From: an uncultured Pelagibacteraceae bacterium
GTDB taxonomy: Bacteria; Pseudomonadota; Alphaproteobacteria; Pelagibacterales; Pelagibacteraceae
Direction of reading: 5' to 3'
DNA length: 64,000 nucleotides
Assembly: GCA_902607115.1 (NCBI GenBank)
Contig: CACLIZ010000002.1
Span: forward strand, 1-64,000
Shown: positions 43,350-55,171 of the stretch, piece after piece
Layout of the letters: the number at the start of each line of letters is the position of its first letter
How positions within the stretch are numbered: position 1 is the first letter of the stretch
Notes under the pieces: model-generated
Database searches by the model: none
Seen by the model: the letters and a program-made list of their open reading frames with translations, nothing else
Told to the model about the DNA's origin: nothing
Translations under genes and position numbers: made by a program

Positions 43350-44382
43350 TAGCCATATGTTCTTTTGTTAATGCTTTTGAAAGTTCTTTTTGAGTAATGT
43401 AACCTTTTACATTACCATTTTTATCAACAACTTCACAATTTGCATTTGAACAAACTACTTGAGGTAAAAATTCATCAATAAACTGATCCTCACCTACCTT
43501 AACTAAATTATTTTTATCAATTCCATTTGCTGAATTTGCAGGAACCATAATAATCTTTGCTTTAATTACTTTTGCACGATTTACATCTTTTACAAAAGCT
43601 TCAACATAATCGTCAGCTGGATTCATAATAATATCTATTGGTGTACCAACTTGAACCAATCTTCCACCATTTAATATTCCTATATGATCTCCTAATCTTA
43701 AAGATTCATCCAAATCATGTGTTATAAATACTATTGTTTTTTTTAATTCACTTTGTAGATCGATCAGTTGTTTTTGCATATCACTTCTAATTAAAGGGTC
43801 TAGGGCTGAAAAAGCTTCATCCATTAACATTATGTCTGTGTTAGTAGCTAGTGCTCTAGCTAAACCAACTCTTTGTTGCATTCCACCAGATAATTGATTT
43901 GGGTACTGATGTTCAAAACCAGTTAGACCTACAGCTTCAATTTTTTCCATTGCTGTTTTATTTCTTTCTTCTAGTTTTTGTCCTTGAACTTCAAGGCCAT
44001 AACCAACATTTTCTATAACAGTCTTATGAGGAAATAAGCCAAATCTTTGAAACACCATGCTCATCTTGTGTCTTCTAAATTCAATTAATTTATTTTGATC
44101 AAGGTCCATTACATTTGTTCCTTCAACTGAAACCACTCCAGAAGTTGGGTCTATTAATCTGTTAATATGACGAATAAGTGTAGATTTACCTGAACCAGAC
44201 AAGCCCATACAAACAAAAGTTTCTCCTTCTTCTATGGACAAAGATACATTATCAAGCCCTACAGTGTGTCCTGTTTTTTCTAAAACTTCTTCTTTTGTAG
44301 CTCCATCTTGAACCATTGGAAGAACCTTTGATGGTTGATCACCAAAAATTTTATATACATTTTTAATTTCAATCTTGCTCAT
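43330..44382 (-). CDS. proV: Glycine betaine/proline-type ABC transporter ATPase
   Basis: A 350-residue ATPase with Walker A G-L-S-G-S-G-K-S-T near residue 60, the Q-loop in V-F-Q-R-F-G-L, signature L-S-G-G-M-Q-Q-R-V-G near 164, and Walker B I-M-L-M-D-E-A-F near 183. The N-terminal extension with K-V-L-P-M and the C-terminal CBS-like region (residues 270-345: C-E-V-V-D-K-N-G-N-V-K-G-Y) are typical of ProV/OpuAA. It is the only ATPase of this type in the window and may serve both this transporter and the orphan pair at 21.5-23.5 kb, which is inference. Confidence 0.94.
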   Translation of the reverse strand: MSKIEIKNVYKIFGDQPSKVLPMVQDGATKEEVLEKTGHTVGLDNVSLSIEEGETFVCMGLSGSGKSTLIRHINRLIDPTSGVVSVEGTNVMDLDQNKLIEFRRHKMSMVFQRFGLFPHKTVIENVGYGLEVQGQKLEERNKTAMEKIEAVGLTGFEHQYPNQLSGGMQQRVGLARALATNTDIMLMDEAFSALDPLIRSDMQKQLIDLQSELKKTIVFITHDLDESLRLGDHIGILNGGRLVQVGTPIDIIMNPADDYVEAFVKDVNRAKVIKAKIIMVPANSANGIDKNNLVKVGEDQFIDEFLPQVVCSNANCEVVDKNGNVKGYITQKELSKALTKEHMANAVKSS

Positions 44383-44385
44383 AAT

Positions 44386-45405
44386 TTATAATACCAAATT
44401 CTTTTTATGATATGTTCTTTCTTGAATTTTCTCTCCATATGATTGTGTAATTCTATCAAATATAATTGCTAATAAAACTATTGCAATACCTGCTTCAGTT
44501 GCCATACCTACATTTAGCTGTTGTAATCCAAGCAATACTTCGTCTCCAATTCCTCTGGTACCAATCATTGATGCAATTACTACCATTGCTAAAGACATCA
44601 TTGTACATTGATTTATTCCTTGCATTATGTTGGGTAATGCTAACGGCAATTGCACTCCCCATAATTTTTGTTTTTTGTTTGCGCCAAAAGCTTCTGCTGC
44701 TTCAATTACTTCTTTATCAACCAATCTAATTCCTAGATCTGTTAATCTTATTAATGGTGGAACTGCATATACAAATATTGCAAATATTGCTGGAACAGCT
44801 CCCAAACCAAACAATAAAATTCCTGGAATTAAGTAACAAAAACTAGGAATTGTTTGCATTAAATCTAGTACTGGCAATAAAGCATTTCTTACTTTTTTAT
44901 TTCTTGCCATCATAATTCCCACTGGAATTCCAATTATTAAACAAAGCAACATTCCAATAACAACTATACATGTAGTCATAATACATTTGTCCCAATATCT
45001 AGGACTAAGGAAACCAAGGAAAAAAACACAAAAAGCAACCATAATAGTTGTTCCCATGTTTTTACCGCTAACAAAATAACAAAGTGCGATTACTGCTATC
45101 ATTAACAAGGGCCAAGGAAGACCAACCATAAAATTTTTCATCTGAGTATATAAACCAAGAAGGAAATTATTAATTCCTTCAAAAAACATTCCATACTCTC
45201 TAATAAGTGAATCAAACCCTTCATTTAAGTATGGCATTAAAGGAAGATCTAGCCATTTAGGCCAATTTCCTAACCAAGAAAAATCTGTAAATAAAACTGA
45301 AACACTTTCAGGTCTATATTTTGAACTTGTGTATGCAACAACTACCATTGCAACAAAAGCAATCAAATATAGTGAATAAAAAATATATTTCTTGTATTTT
45401 CCCAT
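44386..45405 (-). CDS. proW: Glycine betaine/proline-type ABC transporter permease
   Basis: A 339-residue permease, a paralogue of the one at 21524-22408, with the same M-Q-T-I-P-S-F-C-Y-L-I-P block near residue 184, the EAA loop V-D-K-E-V-I-E-A-A-E-A-F-G-A near 227 and V-V-I-A-S-M-I-G near 273. Two extra hydrophobic segments at the N-terminus (residues 8-27 and 85-115) make it longer. It lies 3 bases after the proV start region on the same strand. Confidence 0.93.
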   Translation of the reverse strand: MGKYKKYIFYSLYLIAFVAMVVVAYTSSKYRPESVSVLFTDFSWLGNWPKWLDLPLMPYLNEGFDSLIREYGMFFEGINNFLLGLYTQMKNFMVGLPWPLLMIAVIALCYFVSGKNMGTTIMVAFCVFFLGFLSPRYWDKCIMTTCIVVIGMLLCLIIGIPVGIMMARNKKVRNALLPVLDLMQTIPSFCYLIPGILLFGLGAVPAIFAIFVYAVPPLIRLTDLGIRLVDKEVIEAAEAFGANKKQKLWGVQLPLALPNIMQGINQCTMMSLAMVVIASMIGTRGIGDEVLLGLQQLNVGMATEAGIAIVLLAIIFDRITQSYGEKIQERTYHKKNLVL

Positions 45406-45424
45406 TTGTACTTTCTTATAAAAA

Positions 45425-45450
45425 ACTAAGAGCCCTTACGGGCTCTTAGT
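45425..45450 (-). terminator. Perfect 11-bp intercistronic stem-loop between ProX and ProW
   Basis: Arms 45425-45435 (ACTAAGAGCCC) and 45440-45450 (GGGCTCTTAGT) are exact complements around a TTAC loop. Read on the minus strand it follows the binding-protein stop by 20 bases and is followed by a run of T/A (TTTTTATAAG), which would suit partial termination. The same position in the other ProX-ProW pair (22424-22455) also has a perfect hairpin, although the sequences differ. Confidence 0.78.
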
Positions 45451-45470
45451 ATCTAAGAATTATTTAAAAA

Positions 45471-46496
45471 TTAAAGCGAAGCTTTAACTTTTTTAGCAAC
45501 ATCTGCAGGGACCCATTTAGTCCAAGAGCTAGAACCTTTTAAAAAGTTCTTAGCAGTTGCTTCCATATCTCCACCTGATTCATCAATGTAAAATGCAAGT
45601 GATTTGTTCACTTCAGCAGTAGGTAAAGTGTATGCTTTTACAAAGTCAATGATTGGTTTATTTTCTGGTTTGTTAGCAAAAGTAGTTGATGCAGATTTTG
45701 TTAAAGCCATATCCACATAAGCACTAGCACAAGTTTTTGTGTATGCATCTGGGCCATCAGCTTTAATTTTTTCTACAACAGCCATCATTTTTGTCCAACA
45801 AGCATTATCATACGCAGGCTCTTTAAGTTGAACAAGATCAACTTTTCCCATTAAACCTGTCGGTGTCCAGTAATAAGAAAATACTGGTTTACCTTTTTTA
45901 AATGCACCAGCAATTGCCGCATCTAATGCTCCACCTGAACCTGGATCAAAGTTAGTATAGTATTTATCTAAACCATAAACTTTGTGTTTAACCAAGTTAA
46001 TTGTGTAGCAAGTCCATCCTGAAATACAGCTAGTCATTCTACCTTTTCCAGGTGACTCAGGATCAGCAAAAAGTTTTGCTATTTCTGGCTTCATCATATC
46101 TTCTACGCTTACCAAGCCATATTTATCTGCAGTTGGTTTATCCACATAGAAACCTTGAGTAGATGAAGGAGTGTTTACTCCTAATTCAACAATTTGTCCT
46201 TTTGCAACAGCTTCTTCATGCATTTGAACAATATTATCTCTCCAAACTTCAGTTATAATATCAAGCTGTTGATCATAGTGTGCAGCCATTATTGGAGAAG
46301 TACTTCCTTTAGTTACTTCAACACTGCATCCGTATCCTTTTTCTATAATGTAACCAACGATCGCAGTATGAACGTTAGCACTATCCCAGTCGAAATCTCC
46401 CAAATGTACTTTACATGCAGCATTTGCACTAGTAGTGCCTAAAGTTGTTACTGCTAAAAAAGCAATTGAAAGAAATAGTTTTTTTAGAAACCTCAT
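45471..46496 (-). CDS. proX: Glycine betaine/proline-type substrate-binding protein
   Basis: A 341-residue periplasmic binding protein with signal peptide (residues 1-26, A-N-A-A). The fold-specific blocks are H-L-G-D-F-D-W-D-S-A near residue 31, I-T-E-V-W-R-D-N near 80, F-D-P-G-S-G-G-A-L-D near 183 and Y-Y-W-T-P-T-G near 208. Cysteine pairs (C-I-S-G-W-T-C) near 158 could form a disulfide. Ligand is a betaine, choline or DMSP-like onium compound; I cannot choose from sequence alone. Confidence 0.92.
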   Translation of the reverse strand: MRFLKKLFLSIAFLAVTTLGTTSANAACKVHLGDFDWDSANVHTAIVGYIIEKGYGCSVEVTKGSTSPIMAAHYDQQLDIITEVWRDNIVQMHEEAVAKGQIVELGVNTPSSTQGFYVDKPTADKYGLVSVEDMMKPEIAKLFADPESPGKGRMTSCISGWTCYTINLVKHKVYGLDKYYTNFDPGSGGALDAAIAGAFKKGKPVFSYYWTPTGLMGKVDLVQLKEPAYDNACWTKMMAVVEKIKADGPDAYTKTCASAYVDMALTKSASTTFANKPENKPIIDFVKAYTLPTAEVNKSLAFYIDESGGDMEATAKNFLKGSSSWTKWVPADVAKKVKASL

Positions 46497-46617
46497 GAAT
46501 TTCCCCCTTATTTTAGTTTAAACTTCTGGCATTAAAACTTGATAAAAAGAAAAACACAACCTTTAATCAGATTTATATGAACCAATAAAGTAAAGGAAAA
46601 CAATAAAAAAAAACATT

Positions 46618-46638
46618 AATTCAATTATTAATTGAATT
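46618..46638. promoter_or_regulatory. Perfect 9-3-9 palindrome upstream of the BBOX/TmpA-like gene
   Basis: AATTCAATT (46618-46626) and AATTGAATT (46630-46638) are exact complements around ATT. It ends 34 bases before the ATG at 46673, the usual position of an operator or leader hairpin. With only A:T and two C:G pairs, chance in AT-rich DNA is a concern. Confidence 0.35.
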
Positions 46639-46672
46639 GAAAATAAAGCATATTAAAATAATAGTCTTGAAT

Positions 46673-47803
46673 ATGACTATACAGATTTCAAAAGTTTCAA
46701 AAAATGGTTCAGCATTGAATGTTGAATGGAGCGATGGGGAAAAAAGTAATTTTAACTTTATGTGGTTAAGAGATAATTGCCCCTCAGCTCATGATAAAGA
46801 CTCCAGGCATCGAATGTTTAATATTTTAGAAATTTCCACAAACATCGAACCTAAAACTTGTAAAATTAATAATAACGAAGGTAAGCTAGAAGTAGAATGG
46901 AGCGAAGGAAATCATATTAGTTATTACGATCAAAAATGGCTTAGGCAAAATTGTTATACTATAAACAACAAAAAAAAATATATTTCTCCTTATCAACTAT
47001 GGAATAATTCTCTACAAAAAAATTTAAAATCAATCAGTATAGAACACAACGAAATAATTAATACAGACAAAGGTCTGATAAAATGGTTAGAACTTTTACA
47101 TTATAAAGGAATTGCAATTGTAAAAAATGCTCCAATTGAAAAAGAATCAGCTTTTCCAGTTCTTAATAGAATAAGTCATACAAGAGAAACTTTTTTTAAA
47201 ACACCTTTTGAAGTCATAAATGTTCCAAAGCCAAACAATTCTGCTTACACAGCGCATGCATTAAGAAATCATATGGATTTACCTTGGTTTGAAAATCCCC
47301 CAGGTTACCAATTTCTTCATTGTTTAATTAATGCTGCTGAAGGAGGAGATTCTTCAGCTGTAGATGCATTTGCAGTTGCTGATTATTTAAGAAAAAATGA
47401 AAAAGAAATCTTTGAAACATTAATAAATGTACCCATTAAGTTTAGGGATAAAGATTACACGCAAGAGTCTCATAGAAGTTTTTATGGTCCTGCAGTTAGC
47501 TTAACTAAAGATGGTGATTACAATGATATAAGATTTAGTGTTGCTACTATGGATGCATTAGATTGTCATCCAGATATTATGGATAAGATTTATAAAGCAC
47601 ATCATAGATTTGGTAATCTTTTGCACGATGACAAATTTCAAATTAAATTTCGATTAGAATCTGGAGATATTTTTTCATTTAATAATAGAAGAATTTTACA
47701 TGGAAGAACTGCTTTTGATCCAAATTCAGGTCATAGACATTTGCAAGGTTATTATATGGATAGAGATGAAATAATAGGAAGATTAAATTATTTAAAAAAA
47801 TAA
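46673..47803 (+). CDS. Gamma-butyrobetaine hydroxylase-like / TmpA-like 2OG oxygenase
   Basis: A 376-residue protein from ATG 46673 (a TTG 36 bases upstream is less likely). Residues 1-105 are the GBBH-like N domain (M-W-L-R-D-N-C near 30), but the C-x-C-x-x-C zinc cluster of animal BBOX is reduced to one cysteine. The catalytic domain has H200/D202 (R-N-H-M-D-L-P-W) and H343 (R-I-L-H-G-R) with P-G-Y-Q-F-L-H near 210. Possible reactions are gamma-butyrobetaine to L-carnitine, or hydroxylation of 2-(trimethylamino)ethylphosphonate as in TmpA, a known BBOX look-alike. Both fit the neighbourhood: carnitine genes at 32.2 and 41 kb, and a TmpB-like HD protein at 39.2 kb. Confidence 0.82.
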   Translation: MTIQISKVSKNGSALNVEWSDGEKSNFNFMWLRDNCPSAHDKDSRHRMFNILEISTNIEPKTCKINNNEGKLEVEWSEGNHISYYDQKWLRQNCYTINNKKKYISPYQLWNNSLQKNLKSISIEHNEIINTDKGLIKWLELLHYKGIAIVKNAPIEKESAFPVLNRISHTRETFFKTPFEVINVPKPNNSAYTAHALRNHMDLPWFENPPGYQFLHCLINAAEGGDSSAVDAFAVADYLRKNEKEIFETLINVPIKFRDKDYTQESHRSFYGPAVSLTKDGDYNDIRFSVATMDALDCHPDIMDKIYKAHHRFGNLLHDDKFQIKFRLESGDIFSFNNRRILHGRTAFDPNSGHRHLQGYYMDRDEIIGRLNYLKK

Positions 47804-47805
47804 TT

Positions 47806-48453
47806 TTACAAATTTTCAAATATCAAATTGTTTTTCTTGCTGTACTTATTAAATTCTAATTTTGTTTTGATTGTGTAATAATATTTTTTTAATTTCAAAT
47901 TTTGAATACTTTTATTTTTTAAATAAAATTTATCCATAATTATACAATTGATTTTTTTATTATTTGTTTTTCTTATAATAGATTTGACACTTGTAGGTGG
48001 AGCAAAAGATAATCCAACTTTTATATTTCTTTTTAATTTCAAAAGATTATAAATATTTTTGTGCCTAAAAGAAACAAATGTGCATTTTGAAAATTTAGAT
48101 GTTTCTTTTAATAATTTTTTTAATAATTTTTTTGTAAAAGTCGGTTTTATCTCAATTAATAAAGGATACTTATTTTTTGATGTTTTAAGTAGATCTTTTA
48201 AAAGTGGTACTGGTTTTTTATTTTTAACACTTATTTTTTTAATTTGTGAATAGTGCATATTCTTAACACTCTCTTTTTTTTTAAAAATTCTAATTAAAGT
48301 AAAATCATGAAAACAAATAAATTCATTATCTTTAGTTGCATGTATGTCAGTTTCTATTCCGTAACCTTTTTTGAAGGATTGTTTGAAAGATTTAAGTAGG
48401 TTTTCTTTATATTTTTTATTTACAATCCCTCGGTGAATTAATGAATGAGACAT
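47806..48453 (-). CDS. ugpQ: Glycerophosphodiester phosphodiesterase
   Basis: A 215-residue GDPD domain. I-H-R-G near residue 6, G-I-E-T-D-I-H near 35 and C-F-H-D-F-T near 51 carry the metal and catalytic residues; I-E-I-K-P near 100 supplies a further glutamate. It releases glycerol 3-phosphate and an alcohol such as choline or ethanolamine from lipid head groups. As last gene of a run with an aldehyde dehydrogenase it could feed choline into betaine synthesis, an inference. Confidence 0.85.
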   Translation of the reverse strand: MSHSLIHRGIVNKKYKENLLKSFKQSFKKGYGIETDIHATKDNEFICFHDFTLIRIFKKKESVKNMHYSQIKKISVKNKKPVPLLKDLLKTSKNKYPLLIEIKPTFTKKLLKKLLKETSKFSKCTFVSFRHKNIYNLLKLKRNIKVGLSFAPPTSVKSIIRKTNNKKINCIIMDKFYLKNKSIQNLKLKKYYYTIKTKLEFNKYSKKNNLIFENL

Positions 48454-48461
48454 TCAAAAAG

Positions 48462-49892
48462 TTATTTCCATCCTGTGATTGTTTTTGTTTCTAAATATTC
48501 TTCCATTCCCCAAACACCACCTTCACGACCATTTCCAGATTGTCTATATCCTCCAAAAGGAGTTCCAGCATCAGCGCCTTGACCGTTAATATATACACAT
48601 CCAGATCTCAACTTTTTAGCAACTCTTTTTGCTTTTTCTTTATCTTCAGTTTGTAAATAATTTCCAAGACCGTATTCAGTCTCATTTGTAATTGAAATTG
48701 CCTCTTCTTCGTTTTCAAATGGAATTATTGAAAGGACAGGTCCAAAAATTTCCTTTTTAGCAATTTGCATACTATTCGTAACATCTGTAAATATTGTTGG
48801 TTTAATAAAATAACCTTTATCTAATCCACTTGGTAGCTCTGGACCACCTGCCGCAAGTGTAGCTCCTTCTTTTATACCATCTTTAATTAAATTGATTATT
48901 TTATCATACTGAACTTTTGAAACTACTGGTCCTATGTGATCTCCTTTTTTTGATGCAATGTTTACTTTAATTTTATTTGCCTCATCTACAGCCTCATTAA
49001 CTGCTCTTTGATATATTGATTTCTCTACAAGCATTCTTGTTGGAGCGTCACATGATTGACCTGAGTTACTCATTACATTTCTAATTCCATCCCTTATTGC
49101 ATCAGGATAAGAGTCAGCAAAAACAATATTTCCTCCTTTACCTCCTAATTCTAAACAAACTCTTTTAATTGTATCAGCAGCATTTTTTGTAATTAACTTT
49201 CCTGCTCTTGTTGATCCGGTAAAAGAAACCATATCAATACCAGGATGACCAGAAATTTGTGTTCCAACTCCAGCCCCATCTCCATTTACTAAATTAAAAA
49301 CTCCAGCTGGAAAACCAACTTCATCTATCATTTCGGCAAATAACATTGCAGAGATAGGTGCTATTTCAGATGGTTTGAGTATCATTGTACAGCCAGTTGC
49401 GAAAGCAGGAATTACTTTTAATGCTATTTGATTGATTGGCCAATTCCATGGTGTAATTAATCCACATACTCCTATTGGTTCACGAGCTATATGATTATTA
49501 GATTTTGAGTTAAAATTTTCTTCAAATTTAAATTCTTTTAATCTTAATATAAAATCTTCTAAATGGGCCTGCCCATACGCAGCATGTGTTGATGTTGCAA
49601 AATCAATAGGAGACCCCATCTCCATTGACATCGCTTCAGCAATTTCATTAAATCTTTTTTTATAAATTTTTAAAAGTTTTTCTAAAAGATTTATCCTTTC
49701 TTCTTTTGAGGCATCTTTCCAATCAATAAAAGCACTTTTTGCTGCATTCACCGCAGCATCGGTATCTTCTTTAGATCCAAGCGAAATTACAGCAAAAGAA
49801 TTTTCATTTGATGGATTTATAACTTCAAGATCATTTGGTTTTGATGGAAAACACCATTTACCATTTATATAAAATTTTCTTTTATCCAACAT
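48462..49892 (-). CDS. Aldehyde dehydrogenase family protein
   Basis: A 476-residue NAD(P)-dependent ALDH. T-P-W-N-W-P near residue 142 (oxyanion asparagine), F-T-G-S-T near 218, the catalytic glutamate in L-E-L-G-G-K near 241 and the catalytic cysteine in S-G-Q-S-C near 277 are intact. Betaine aldehyde dehydrogenase is one possibility with the GMC enzyme at 37662, but the neighbouring HIBADH-like enzyme also fits a semialdehyde substrate. It starts right at the end of that gene. Confidence 0.9.
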   Translation of the reverse strand: MLDKRKFYINGKWCFPSKPNDLEVINPSNENSFAVISLGSKEDTDAAVNAAKSAFIDWKDASKEERINLLEKLLKIYKKRFNEIAEAMSMEMGSPIDFATSTHAAYGQAHLEDFILRLKEFKFEENFNSKSNNHIAREPIGVCGLITPWNWPINQIALKVIPAFATGCTMILKPSEIAPISAMLFAEMIDEVGFPAGVFNLVNGDGAGVGTQISGHPGIDMVSFTGSTRAGKLITKNAADTIKRVCLELGGKGGNIVFADSYPDAIRDGIRNVMSNSGQSCDAPTRMLVEKSIYQRAVNEAVDEANKIKVNIASKKGDHIGPVVSKVQYDKIINLIKDGIKEGATLAAGGPELPSGLDKGYFIKPTIFTDVTNSMQIAKKEIFGPVLSIIPFENEEEAISITNETEYGLGNYLQTEDKEKAKRVAKKLRSGCVYINGQGADAGTPFGGYRQSGNGREGGVWGMEEYLETKTITGWK

Positions 49893-50834
49893 TTATACTT
49901 CACGTCCTTTTTCTTCAGGTTCATCGTCTACCAGCTCATCTGGAAAACCTTTTTCTCTAAAATTTATACCATATTTATCTTCTAATCTTTTAACAACCAT
50001 AGATGACCATGCTCTTGATCCAAATTTTTCTTTAGCATCCTTAAATATATCTAAAACAAAAGGAGCGATTTCCAAATTTATATCAAGATCTTTTGATAGT
50101 TTATTAAATAAAGACATATCTTTTTCAACAAGATCCATGGTAAAATTTATATTATAAGATCCATTTAAAATTACTTGGCTTTCAGTTTCATGAACAAAAG
50201 AATTACCAGATGAAATTTTTATTCCTTCATAGGTTTTTTTTAGATTTAAATTATGTTTTTTTGCAATAGTCCAAGCTTCCCCTAGAGCTGCCAAATGAAC
50301 TGAAGCTAAATAGTTTGTAATTACCTTTAATATTGAAGCAGAACCCAACTTTCCAATATGAAGTATTTTTTTTCCCATGCACGTTAAAACAGGTAGAATT
50401 CTTTCAAATGTATTTCTTTCACCTCCTACAAAAATTGCAATATTTCCAGTAGCAGCTCTATGACAACCTCCACTAACAGGCGCTTCAATTGGAATAGCTC
50501 CTTTTTCTGTGACAAGTTTTCCCAATTTGATTACTTCTTTTTGATCTGTAGTGCTCATTTCAATCCAAATTTTACCCTTAGAAATATTTTTTAATATTCC
50601 GTTTTCACCAATCATGACATCTTCACAAGCCTTTGGAGATGGCAGGCATGTGATTATTACATCTACTTCTTTAGTGAGTTCTCCTACTGAATTTGCAATA
50701 TTTACACCTTTAGATTTAAAATCATCTATAACAGCATTGTCTAAATCATGAACAGTTAAATCAAATTGATTTCTGAATAAACTTTCTGCAAGTTTACCTC
50801 CAACATTTCCAAGACCTATAAAACCTATTTTCAT
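49893..50834 (-). CDS. 3-hydroxyisobutyrate dehydrogenase-family oxidoreductase
   Basis: A 313-residue beta-hydroxyacid dehydrogenase. NAD motif G-L-G-N-V-G-G-K near residue 6, the substrate signature P-V-S-G-G-C near 119 and the catalytic lysine in L-K-V-I-T-N-Y near 168 are present. Family members oxidise 3-hydroxyisobutyrate, tartronate semialdehyde or similar. Linked without a gap to the aldehyde dehydrogenase, which suggests sequential alcohol and aldehyde oxidation. The C-terminus is longer than usual with an acidic tail (D-D-E-P-E-E-K). Confidence 0.88.
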   Translation of the reverse strand: MKIGFIGLGNVGGKLAESLFRNQFDLTVHDLDNAVIDDFKSKGVNIANSVGELTKEVDVIITCLPSPKACEDVMIGENGILKNISKGKIWIEMSTTDQKEVIKLGKLVTEKGAIPIEAPVSGGCHRAATGNIAIFVGGERNTFERILPVLTCMGKKILHIGKLGSASILKVITNYLASVHLAALGEAWTIAKKHNLNLKKTYEGIKISSGNSFVHETESQVILNGSYNINFTMDLVEKDMSLFNKLSKDLDINLEIAPFVLDIFKDAKEKFGSRAWSSMVVKRLEDKYGINFREKGFPDELVDDEPEEKGREV

Positions 50835-50879
50835 TTTTATATTTATTGATCTCTATAATGATATATGTATTTTAAGTTC

Positions 50880-51445
50880 ATGAGCAAAGCTTTTTTAGTT
50901 TATGGACATTATAATGACAAATCCTTTAATGCTGCTATAAAAAATACTTTTATAGAAACAGCATCAAAAAATGGACATACCGTTGATTGTGTTGATCTTT
51001 ATAAAGAGAATTTTAACCCTGTATTTGCTGGTGAAAAACCAGACGAAACTGTATTAGATTATAGAAAAAGAATTGAAGATTCAGACACAATTGTTTTAGT
51101 AGCTCCAATTTGGAATTTCAGAATGCCTGCAATTCTAGAAGGATGGATTGATAAAGTTTTAGCACCACCTTGGGCATTTACATTTAAAAAACTCTTTGGA
51201 AATTATGGATATCCTGTTGGAAATTTAAAAGGTAAAAGAGCAATTGTTTTTTGTACGTATGGGTCACCACAGTTTGCAATTAGAACTTTCTTTTTAAATA
51301 TGCCCACAAAAAGGTTAAGAAGGGGTGTATTTAATATTTGCGGAATAACAGATGTTGTTTATAAAAGATTTTTTGCGGTACCTTTTGTCTCAGAAAAAAA
51401 AAGAAAAAAATATTTAGAAGATGTTAGAAATACTGCACTGAATTT

Positions 51446-51449
<4 letters not shown>
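50880..51449 (+). CDS. NAD(P)H:quinone reductase-like flavodoxin-fold protein
   Basis: About 189 residues of the flavodoxin-like KefF/MdaB group: G-H-Y-N-D-K-S-F-N near residue 8, D-L-Y-K-E-N-F-N-P near 36, V-A-P-I-W-N-F-R-M-P-A-I-L near 76 (FMN site), and D-K-V-L near 94. I prefer ATG 50880 (M-S-K-A-F) to ATG 50865, because flavodoxin-fold proteins begin close to the first strand. It overlaps the DUF4864-like gene by 4 bases. Confidence 0.85.
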
Positions 51450-54421
<2,972 letters not shown>

Positions 54422-54422
<1 letters not shown>

Positions 54423-55171
54423 TGAAAATATTAGTCGCTGTTAAAAGAGTTATTGATTACAACGTCCAAGTAAGAGTTAAAGAAGATGGAACAGGAGTTG
54501 TTACTGATAATGTAAAAATGTCAACCAATCCCCCAGATGATAATGCCATTGAAGAAGCTGTAAAAATTAAAGAAGCTGGTAAAGCCAAAGAAGTTGTTGC
54601 AGTTACAATTGGTGAAGATAAAGCTCAGGAAACTGTAAGAAAAGCATTAGCTGTAGGCGCTGATAAAGGAATTCATGTTAAAGTTGATGGCATAATTGAA
54701 CCATTGGCTGTTTCAAAAATTTTGCAAAAAATTGTAGAAAATGAAAAACCAGACTTAGTTTTCATGGGAAAGCAAGCTATTGATGATGATTGTAATCAAA
54801 CAGGTCAAATGTTAGCTGCGCTGCTAAATTGGCCACAAGCAACATTTGCATCTAAAATAGAAGTCAAAGATAAATCTTTAGAAGTAACAAGAGAGGTTGA
54901 TGAAGGCTTAGAGACTATCGAAACAAATATACCTTCAATAGTTACATGCGATCTAAGGTTAAATGAACCAAGATACGCTTCATTACCAAATATAATGAAA
55001 GCAAAGAAAAAACCTTTAGAACAAATTAATGCTTCAGATTTAGGCATTGATACAAAGCCAAGAATAGAACAAATTAAAGTTGAAGAACCTCCAAAGAGAA
55101 AAGCTGGAATCAAAGTTGCGAGCGTTGCAGAGTTAGTTCAAAAATTAAAAAATGAGGCAAAAGTAATATAA
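54422..55171 (+). CDS. etfB: Electron transfer flavoprotein, beta subunit
   Basis: A 249-residue ETF beta subunit: [12 protein letters not shown] at the start, [13 protein letters not shown] near residue 35, the AMP-binding G-K-Q-A-I-D-D-D near 117 and the recognition-loop region [15 protein letters not shown] near 183. Starts on the last base of the DMGDH stop; etfA starts on its own last base. Confidence 0.96.

Noticed and set aside
46637-46672. Upstream TTG start for the BBOX/TmpA-like gene
   Set aside because: Adds twelve non-conserved residues and overlaps the palindrome; ATG 46673 gives the family-like start.
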